From Akkermansiaceae bacterium (GTDB lineage: Bacteria > Verrucomicrobiota > Verrucomicrobiia > Verrucomicrobiales > Akkermansiaceae): a stretch of DNA of 10,863 bases. Below are positions 7,086 to 10,863 of the stretch, piece after piece. The position numbers were made by a program, and so were the translations under genes. Within the stretch, counting starts at the first letter, position 1, and each line of letters begins with the position of its first letter. The notes below the pieces were generated by a model, which had not been told where the DNA came from, made no database searches, and worked only from the letters and a program-made list of their open reading frames with translations. Where the stretch lies: NCBI GenBank assembly GCA_023301645.1, contig JALZUH010000234.1, positions 1-10,863 on the forward strand, written 5' to 3'.

Positions 7086-7745
7086 ATGATGAATGCAAAC
7101 ACCCCTAAAAACACCCTAAACAATAGCGAAGTAGCCCAGAACAGCGGTCTACTCGACTCATACGGTCGCCCAGCGACTCGCAGGAAGTTTTTAAGCATCT
7201 CCATGACCGCCATCGGTGGCATGGCAATAGGAGCCCATCAAGCCGAAGCAGCACTCTTCGGATACTCAAGCAGACCAGTAGCCGGTATTCCTAGCTCATG
7301 GGTTAAGCTCAAAGGCACTGACGTCTACCGCTACGCCAACTTTGTAAAAAGCCTAGGACTAAGAAACATCACCCCACGCATGGTCTTAGCACCTCACTTT
7401 AAGAAGACAGGCTACACAACCAATTCGCTACCACCAAAAAGCCACTGGAAAAAGATGGCTCCTACACTCAAGATCATCGACCGCATGTCCAGTGAGATGC
7501 ATCGTCCACTAGAGACCATCCTCTCAGCCTACCGCAGCCCTCGCTACAATAGAGCTGTAGGTGGCCGCTCCAAGTCGCTCCACATGCAGAACCAAGCCGT
7601 AGACGTGAAGTTCAGAGGAGCCTCACCAAGCCACGTAGCCAGCGTAGCTCGCTACCTGCGCAAGAAAGGCAAGTTCTCCGGCGGTGTCGGTCGTTACAAC
7701 AGCTTCGTGCATGTTGATACACGCGGCTATAATGCTGACTGGTAG
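7086..7745 (+). CDS. Tat-exported M15/YcbK-like zinc peptidase (DUF882 type), copy 2
   Basis: 219 residues from ATG 7086 (ATG 7089 is also possible). The frame extends upstream to a GTG at 7047 with AAGAAG directly before it, but the extra 13 residues are not needed for the signal. Tat motif ATRRKFL with Arg32-Arg33, then a hydrophobic stretch and AEA as likely cleavage site. After that, FGYSSRPVAGIPSSWV closely parallels copy 1. Zinc ligands by alignment are His166 (SLHM), Asp173 (AVDVK) and His209 (FVHVDTRG). Both copies share NITPRMVL.PHFK, NSLPPKS.WK.MAPTLK.ID and SAYRSPRYNRAV, so they are a tandem duplication that has since diverged, mostly in the N-terminal signal region. It has its own promoter and a likely terminator at 7765-7790. 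Expected role: trimming peptidoglycan peptides in the periplasm. Confidence 0.85.
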   Translation: MMNANTPKNTLNNSEVAQNSGLLDSYGRPATRRKFLSISMTAIGGMAIGAHQAEAALFGYSSRPVAGIPSSWVKLKGTDVYRYANFVKSLGLRNITPRMVLAPHFKKTGYTTNSLPPKSHWKKMAPTLKIIDRMSSEMHRPLETILSAYRSPRYNRAVGGRSKSLHMQNQAVDVKFRGASPSHVASVARYLRKKGKFSGGVGRYNSFVHVDTRGYNADW

Positions 7746-7764
7746 AGTTCGTTTCTTTAGTAGG

Positions 7765-7790
7765 GCTTAGCGAATAACGCTGTGCTTTTT
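7765..7790 (+). terminator. Probable intrinsic terminator of the second M15 gene
   Basis: The left arm GCTTAGCG (7765-7772) pairs with CGCTGTGC (7778-7785) around AATAA, with one T.T mismatch and one wobble, and runs into TTTTT (7786-7790). It lies 20 bases after the stop codon of the M15 gene. Confidence 0.5.
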
Positions 7791-7902
7791 AAAATGTTTC
7801 GTCGTAAGCTACCTCGTCAAATCATCGATTCCGCTAAGTCTGCTATTAACAAATAGCGAGCTTATGACTACTCGTATCTATTAGCTCTTTTCCCATAAAC
7901 CT

Positions 7903-8109
7903 ATGGTGGGCTTTTTGCCTATATCGTTGGCTTCTGTTATTGATGGGTTCATCATGAAGTCTGATGGTTCACTCGTTGATGAAGCTAAGAATGAAATCCA
8001 GAGCGCCTTGGTGGCCTTGCGTGTTTTTAAAAAACTAAGAAGGCTGTGGGAGAGTGGAATGTTGGCAGTGCATGGTGATGACGTTTTCAGGTGTATATCA
8101 ACTACTTAG
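7903..8109 (+). CDS. Doubtful small ORF, 68 codons, no recognised family
   Basis: The ATG at 7903 has no ribosome binding site. An internal ATG at 7954 would give 51 residues starting MKSDGSLVDEAKNEIQSALV. The C-terminal half is helical-looking and basic (LRVFKKLRRLWESG), followed by VHGDDVF. There is no signal peptide or TM helix of normal quality. It could be a small cytoplasmic protein, a fragment of a decayed gene left by recombination next to the cassette array, or chance. Nothing downstream appears to be cotranscribed with it. Confidence 0.25.
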   Translation: MVGFLPISLASVIDGFIMKSDGSLVDEAKNEIQSALVALRVFKKLRRLWESGMLAVHGDDVFRCISTT

Positions 8110-8147
8110 TTTTCATTAATAGTCAACATAAGTGAATACTTAAAAGC

Positions 8148-8175
8148 TTGCTGAAAAATACGTGAGAGATATCTT
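8148..8175 (+). promoter_or_regulatory. Weak promoter candidate upstream of the cassette array
   Basis: TTGCTG (8148-8153) and TATCTT (8170-8175) are spaced 16 bases, each matching consensus at four of six positions. It points into the array and lies about 100 bases before the first cassette boundary, where a common cassette promoter (Pc) would be expected if this were the start of an integron. The match is modest and could be chance. Confidence 0.25.
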
Positions 8176-8274
8176 TGAATTGCTGTAGCTACAATATTTG
8201 TGGCGGCGCGGCGAAACAATCCAATCATCGTAATGACTCGGCTGAATATCAGTCAAGAGTCAGCGAACAACACT

Positions 8275-8281
8275 GTTCTCC
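8275..8281 (+). other. Left junction of the cassette array (first core site GTTCTCC)
   Basis: GTTCTCC is the exact reverse complement of GGAGAAC at 8735-8741, which opens the first attC site, so the first cassette starts after G8275. Unlike the other four boundaries, no long hairpin attC precedes it. The preceding bases GCGAACAACACTG are loosely like the AAACAAAG that precedes the core of class 1 attI. The junction is therefore either an attI site or a secondary G^TT target used by the integrase. Confidence 0.55.
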
Positions 8282-8286
8282 TAAAA

Positions 8287-8730
8287 ATGAAAGCACTAAT
8301 AGCTATCTATTGTTTAACTTGCGGATTCGCCGTCGCAGAAACATTCAGTGATCATGTGGAGCCAGTTAAAATTGGTTCGGTTACACCAGAGAATTATGAT
8401 TGGCAGTCATACATTCAAGGAGCTAAGTCAACAGGAGCTGAAATGAATAAAGCGTATTCTGGTATTAAGATGGTCAAACCACGCTTAGAGCAGTTACTTT
8501 CCGAACTCAGAGGGATACTTAAAAATGATGCTGAAGGATTAAAACAATTGGAGAGAATGAACAAATTGTGGCAAGAGTCTGCAGATATAGAAGTCACTTG
8601 GATTGCGAAATCTTACGAAGGCGGATCACAGAAGAATGCCGAGATACCAAAAGCCAGACTTAGAACTCTAGTTATGCGAGTCAAATATCTTGTGCGATTC
8701 AAGGAAGAGTCAGGTCTATTTAACCAATAA
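8287..8730 (+). CDS. Cassette 1: secreted LprI/DUF1311-like protein
   Basis: 147 residues. ATG 8287 is chosen, although the frame is open back to a GTG at 8200. It starts a proper signal peptide (hydrophobic 3-16, cut after AVA at 17), and the recombination boundary is at 8275/8276, so anything upstream does not belong to the cassette. The mature part matches the layout of the LprI N-terminal (DUF1311) family: EMNKAYSGI at about 52-60, a long helix, then LERMNKLWQESADIEVTWIAKSYEGGSQ at about 88-115, comparable to the family's ...W...RDAEC......GGS pattern. The usual cysteines are absent. LprI-type proteins are secreted, and some have been reported as lysozyme inhibitors; whether this one is cannot be told. 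The 11-base leader has no ribosome binding site. The stop is 4 bases before its attC. Confidence 0.7.
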   Translation: MKALIAIYCLTCGFAVAETFSDHVEPVKIGSVTPENYDWQSYIQGAKSTGAEMNKAYSGIKMVKPRLEQLLSELRGILKNDAEGLKQLERMNKLWQESADIEVTWIAKSYEGGSQKNAEIPKARLRTLVMRVKYLVRFKEESGLFNQ

Positions 8731-8734
8731 ATCG

Positions 8735-8860
8735 GGAGAACAAGGCAGCGCACACCAACCCACTACACGTTTCGTAGTTTAGTTTTATGATCACTTTAGC
8801 CCTTATCCCCTTCGTCAACATTCGCACCCTGTAGCGGGTGGGTGGCTTTTGACGTTAGGC
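8735..8860 (+). other. attC site of cassette 1
   Basis: The left core is GGAGAAC (8735-8741) and the right core GTTAGGC (8854-8860), total 126 bases. The inner arms CACCAACCCACTAC (8753-8766) and GTAGCGGGTGGGTG (8831-8844) pair at 12 of 14 positions. The central spacer contains an 18-base stretch at 8774-8791 that is 17/18 identical to one in the attC of cassette 5 (10779-10796). Confidence 0.85.
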
Positions 8861-8897
8861 TAAGAATAAAAAATCACTCTTTTCTATCAAATACTAG

Positions 8898-9203
8898 ATG
8901 CACAAACCTCTCATACAGGAAAATCAAAAGAATGAAGATACGTTTAAAAACGCTCTCATTTTTGCACTAACTTGTCAGATACCGATCTTTATTCTTAGTT
9001 CTCTTACATCAATTCCTCCAATCGCATATCAAGTGTTTTCTTTTGCACTTATCGCTTTCTGGGTCTGCGTAATTGTGATGATAATAAAGAGGAGGAATAA
9101 GCCTACGAAGTTTGACTTAATTCTAATTAGAGCTGGATTCATACCTCTTTTGATATTTACTGGTATTTTATGCGACAAGATATGGACATTCCGAGGTTTT
9201 TAA
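8898..9203 (+). CDS. Cassette 2: small three-TM membrane protein of unknown function
   Basis: 101 residues. ATG 8898 is the first start in frame (a TAG lies directly upstream), 43 bases into the cassette and without a Shine-Dalgarno. A short polar N-terminus (MHKPLIQENQKNEDTFKN) is followed by three hydrophobic segments at about 19-37, 42-64 and 73-93, with a basic loop KRRNKPTK between the second and third. By the positive-inside rule that loop is cytoplasmic. It resembles many orphan integron cassette membrane proteins; no family is recognised. The ORF fills the front of the cassette and stops 57 bases before the attC. Confidence 0.65.
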   Translation: MHKPLIQENQKNEDTFKNALIFALTCQIPIFILSSLTSIPPIAYQVFSFALIAFWVCVIVMIIKRRNKPTKFDLILIRAGFIPLLIFTGILCDKIWTFRGF

Positions 9204-9260
9204 TAGCTAGCCAATTAGACGGAACACAATGAATTCCAGTGAAATAAAACCAATAAAAAT

Positions 9261-9385
9261 GCCTAACAAGGCGCAGTAGCCAATCACAGACGGCGCCTGT
9301 GTCCGCAACTTTTCACACAACTAAACCATTAAACAAAAGTCTAAGTTCGCCCTCCGTCTGTGATGGCTATGCTAAGACGTTATGT
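9261..9385 (+). other. attC site of cassette 2
   Basis: The left core is GCCTAAC (9261-9267) and the right core GTTATGT (9379-9385), total 125 bases. TAGCCAATCACAGACGG (9277-9293) pairs with CCGTCTGTGATGGCTA (9354-9369) as a 16-bp perfect stem with one unpaired A (9282 or 9283). A single extrahelical base like this is a known feature of attC sites, which recombine as folded single strands. The flanking bases AAACCAATAAAA (9247-9258) recur before the attC of cassette 4. Confidence 0.9.
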
Positions 9386-9726
9386 TTAAAGAACACGCTT
9401 TTCCTATGATCAACCGTATAATGACTATTATGCCTGACCTGAACAGACAGGAGGCCTCGGCAATAGCTAAAAAATATAAAGTCTATCTACGCAAGGGATT
9501 CGACATGAAAAGATTGCTAGGGTTTCTTGCTGCTATATTATTGTGTGTCATGGCAGTAGCATTCGGAAGCATATGTATTCCTAATAAATTTCAGACTATT
9601 TATAGCAATTTCACTATTGTTGTGGTGATCTTAGTTGTTATTACTTATGCTAAGAGATCAAGGCGTAAGAGGTTGATGTTATTCATTAGCGCTTACCAAC
9701 GAAAACGACATAACAACACGCAGTAG
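9382..9726 (+). CDS. Cassette 3: small two-TM membrane protein of unknown function
   Basis: 114 residues if started at ATG 9382, which is built from the recombination core itself (GTTATGT). Internal ATGs at 9406, 9421 and 9430 are alternatives. The N-terminal 40 residues look soluble and helical (MPDLNRQEASAIAKKYKVYLRKG). Hydrophobic segments at about 45-66 and 72-91 follow, then a very basic tail (KRSRRKRL, QRKRH) that should be cytoplasmic. The last codons and the TAG stop (9724-9726) lie inside the cassette's own attC, whose core ACATAAC encodes part of the final H-N. The ORF thus spans the cassette from core to core. No family is recognised and there is no ribosome binding site. Confidence 0.6.
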   Translation: MFKEHAFPMINRIMTIMPDLNRQEASAIAKKYKVYLRKGFDMKRLLGFLAAILLCVMAVAFGSICIPNKFQTIYSNFTIVVVILVVITYAKRSRRKRLMLFISAYQRKRHNNTQ

Positions 9727-9834
9727 ATAACCCCTTCGCCGCCGAATCGCGAAGTTTTATGAATACTCAAACCTTTAAACATTTCAGCAAATTCCGCCCT
9801 CGCTTACGGGGTATCATATGCTATGGCGTTAGCC
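9708..9834 (+). other. attC site of cassette 3
   Basis: The left core is ACATAAC (9708-9714) and the right core GTTAGCC (9828-9834), total 127 bases. GATAACCCC (9726-9734) pairs with GGGGTATC (9808-9815), leaving one unpaired A as in the neighbouring sites. The spacer contains the GAAGTTTTATGA and CCTTTAAACA type of sequence also seen in its neighbours. The stem is less perfect than in the sites of cassettes 2 and 4. Confidence 0.8.
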
Positions 9835-9839
9835 TAAAA

Positions 9840-10187
9840 ATGAAACATACTATACTCATTCTCCTATGCGCTATGCACTCTGTTTTGCTAACCTCCTGTA
9901 GCGAAATCAAGCAAGAACCAAAATCACAAGGTGCAGAATCCCATAATAAAATTAAAACAATAGTCTCAGAAGCCAAAAAGTGGGTGAACTCTTTCAGCGG
10001 AAAATCAGTTTCAGAAGCGAAAATATTATTAGGAGATGCTACATATGCTGAGAGCGTTTGGTCTGATCATGGCATCCCGAATGCTAAAGGATTAGAAGTT
10101 GTCGCAACCTATCCCGATTATACAGTGATATTATATACCGTTAATGACTCAGTGATTATGACATCTGTCCAAGTTCTAACAGACTAG
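9840..10187 (+). CDS. Cassette 4: predicted lipoprotein of unknown function
   Basis: 115 residues from ATG 9840. The frame is open back to ATG 9759, but that lies in the preceding attC site. ATG 9840, 11 bases after the cassette boundary, gives a clean lipoprotein signal: MKHTILILLCAMHSVLLTSC with lipobox LTSC and lipidated Cys20. Residue +2 is Ser, so in enterobacterial terms it would go to the outer membrane. The mature part has a charged linker, then a domain of about 70 residues (SFSGKSVSEAKILLGDATYAESVW, LEVVATYPDYTVILYTVNDSVIMTSVQVL). The helix-LGDAT-then-beta-strands order is loosely like the SmpA/BamE fold; this is a weak structural guess. The leader CCTAAAAATGAAA is identical to that of cassette 1. 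There is no ribosome binding site. Confidence 0.65.
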   Translation: MKHTILILLCAMHSVLLTSCSEIKQEPKSQGAESHNKIKTIVSEAKKWVNSFSGKSVSEAKILLGDATYAESVWSDHGIPNAKGLEVVATYPDYTVILYTVNDSVIMTSVQVLTD

Positions 10188-10242
10188 CAATAAAAAAGCT
10201 TAACAAATCCAAAAAAACTAGAACAATGAAACCAATAAAACG

Positions 10243-10368
10243 GGCTAACAAGTCGCAGTAGCTAACCCTATGGGCGCCTTGTTAGTCAAGTTCCCACACA
10301 ATTATAACCCTTAAATACTTCGTCTACCATCGTTCTCCCCATAGGGTAGCTATGCTATGACGTTCTGC
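10243..10368 (+). other. attC site of cassette 4
   Basis: The left core is GGCTAAC (10243-10249) and the right core GTTCTGC (10362-10368), total 126 bases. TAGCTAACCCTATGG (10259-10273) pairs with CCATAGGGTAGCTA (10339-10352) perfectly, except for one unpaired A (10264 or 10265) at the same relative place as in cassette 2's site. The left arms of these two sites share CTAACAAG.CGCAGTAGC and GGCGCCT. Confidence 0.9.
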
Positions 10369-10372
10369 CAAA

Positions 10373-10732
10373 ATGATAAAACGATTAATAATTTCACATT
10401 TAATAGTTATTAGCGCGTCATTACTGTATGCTGATGACGCCACTAAAATAGTATCCGAAATCGAATTAAGGATATTGCCACCAGTTAGCGAGAAGTTTGA
10501 ACCCAAGGATAAAAGAGAAGTTGAGATTGTTAGACGTAACAATGCTCAGAAGATGTTCAATGAGATTTTTGCTGATTATCTGAGAAAGACCATGAATAAT
10601 GAGGAACTAAAAGCTATTTTAGATTTTGTTAAAACACCCGCTGGCAACAAGCTATTTAAGTCTTTCCATTCAGAAGAATTTGAAAAACTTGGCAACAGAG
10701 CTCTTAAAGTATACCAAGATACAGAACTATAA
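10373..10732 (+). CDS. Cassette 5: secreted DUF2059-like protein
   Basis: 119 residues. ATG 10373 lies 10 bases after the cassette boundary. A signal peptide is clear (MIKRLIISHLIVISASLLYA, cut before Asp21). The mature protein is helical and charged. Its C-terminal part FNEIFADYLRKTMNNEELKAILDFVKTPAGNKLFKSF (about 62-98) carries the pattern of the DUF2059 family, in which F-(S/T)-EEELKA-(I/L)-..F-(Y/V)-K-(S/T)-PAG-.K(L/M) is typical. DUF2059 proteins are small exported proteins with no settled function. The stop lies 8 bases before the attC. There is no ribosome binding site; the leader TTCTGCCAAAATG resembles those of cassettes 1 and 4. Confidence 0.7.
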   Translation: MIKRLIISHLIVISASLLYADDATKIVSEIELRILPPVSEKFEPKDKREVEIVRRNNAQKMFNEIFADYLRKTMNNEELKAILDFVKTPAGNKLFKSFHSEEFEKLGNRALKVYQDTEL

Positions 10733-10740
10733 TTATCAAA

Positions 10741-10863
10741 GCAGAACAAGTCGCAGCAGTCCAACCGCTGACCGTCCAGTAGTTTAGATTTATGATAATT
10801 AGAACCCTAACCCACTTCGTCGAAGCACGCCGTCTGCCAGCGGTGGCTGTGCTATGACGTTCG
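10741..10863 (+). other. attC site of cassette 5, cut at the right edge after GTTCG
   Basis: The left core is GCAGAAC (10741-10747); the right core begins GTTCG (10859-10863) and is truncated by the window edge. CCAACCGCTG (10761-10770) pairs with CAGCGGTGG (10839-10847) with one unpaired A. The spacer bases 10779-10796 are 17/18 identical to those of the attC of cassette 1. A further cassette should follow directly. Confidence 0.85.

Larger units (their letters stand above)
7791..8275. other. Mostly non-coding spacer between the M15 genes and the cassette array
   Basis: No gene is convincing here. A 20-codon ORF at 7794-7856 (MFRRKLPRQIIDSAKSAINK, basic and possibly amphipathic) sits between two terminator-like hairpins. 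The second hairpin pairs GAGCTTAT (7858-7865) with ATTAGCTC (7880-7887), one mismatch, followed by TTTT. A longer doubtful ORF is listed separately (7903-8109). The segment 8110-8275 leads into the first cassette and contains no attC-like fold. If an attI site exists in this window it must end here, but no paired or repeated integrase-binding boxes can be recognised by eye. Confidence 0.4.
8276..10863 (+). mobile_element. Integron gene-cassette array, five cassettes with attC sites, no integrase in window
   Basis: Cassette limits, cutting between G and TT of each core site: 8276-8854, 8855-9379, 9380-9828, 9829-10362 and 10363-10859. In each, the opening heptamer is the perfect reverse complement of the heptamer opening its own attC: GTTCTCC/GGAGAAC, GTTAGGC/GCCTAAC, GTTATGT/ACATAAC, GTTAGCC/GGCTAAC and GTTCTGC/GCAGAAC. 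This is the diagnostic sign of cassettes that once circularised. Each holds one + strand ORF, most are visibly more AT-rich than the genes to the left, and each ends in an attC of about 125 bp. The last three bases of the window (TCG) already belong to a sixth unit, so the array continues. Cassettes read away from the left side, so an attI/intI would be expected to the left. No integrase is visible in the 8.2 kb there, which fits a CALIN or an array split from its integrase. Confidence 0.9.

Noticed and set aside
2..8275. Search for an integron integrase gene left of the array on either strand
   Set aside because: All long ORFs are accounted for by other families, and none shows tyrosine-recombinase motifs.
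8200..8286. Upstream GTG extension of the cassette 1 protein (29 extra residues)
   Set aside because: It crosses the recombination boundary at 8275/8276 and would put arginine- and asparagine-rich residues before a perfect signal peptide.
9759..9839. Upstream ATG extension of the cassette 4 lipoprotein
   Set aside because: The extra codons lie inside the preceding attC site, and a canonical lipoprotein signal starts at 9840.
10324..10764. Minus-strand ORFs of 72 and 62 codons in cassette 5
   Set aside because: They overlap attC sequence or are antisense to the DUF2059-like gene, which has a clear signal peptide and family pattern.
8735..10863. Regularly spaced repeats read as a CRISPR array
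   Set aside because: The units are about 125 bp, imperfect and 450-580 bp apart with ORFs between; the paired core heptamers fit attC sites and not CRISPR repeats.
8735..10863. attC hairpins read as intrinsic terminators or REP elements
   Set aside because: There is no T-run after the stems, the spacers are 60-90 bases, and the core-to-core complementarity is explained only by cassette recombination.

Overview
The window looks like chromosomal DNA of a Gram-negative bacterium, most plausibly a marine Verrucomicrobiota or a relative (Planctomycetes-Verrucomicrobia-Chlamydiae group). This is an inference from family content: envelope-localised trypsin-like/PDZ proteins, Tat-exported YcbK-type M15 enzymes, a signal-peptide-bearing AGCS symporter, and an almost complete lack of Shine-Dalgarno sequences. 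No rRNA, tRNA or CRISPR is visible.

Layout, left to right, with all convincing genes on the + strand. (1) 2-490 is the 3' end of an unrecognised membrane protein, followed by about 480 bases without a convincing gene but with two adjacent hairpins. (2) 968-2982 holds two trypsin-like/PDZ genes that overlap by 4 bases. The first has an intact His-Asp-Ser triad. The second has lost the His and the Ser, and its PDZ domain interrupts the protease fold. (3) 3106-5983 holds an AGCS sodium:amino-acid symporter with an extra soluble insert, then 31 bases later a YejK/NdpA-family nucleoid-associated protein. (4) 6207-7745 holds two paralogous Tat-exported zinc M15/YcbK-like peptidases, separated by a strong terminator and a good sigma70-like promoter, so they are separate transcription units. 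(5) 7746-8275 is mostly non-coding.

(6) 8276 to the right edge is an integron-type gene cassette array. Five consecutive AT-rich cassettes (about 450-580 bp) each carry one small + strand ORF and end in an attC-like site of about 125 bp. The seven bases that open each cassette (GTT....) are the exact reverse complement of the seven that open its own attC site. This holds for all five cassettes, although the heptamer differs from one cassette to the next. No integrase gene is visible in the window, so this is either a cluster of attC sites lacking an integrase (CALIN) or part of an integron whose integrase lies elsewhere.

All five cassette products look envelope-directed: a secreted LprI/DUF1311-like protein, a three-TM protein, a two-TM protein, a lipoprotein and a secreted DUF2059-like protein. 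The stable genes to the left also lean towards envelope quality control and cell-wall processing. Nothing shows a direct functional link between the two halves.
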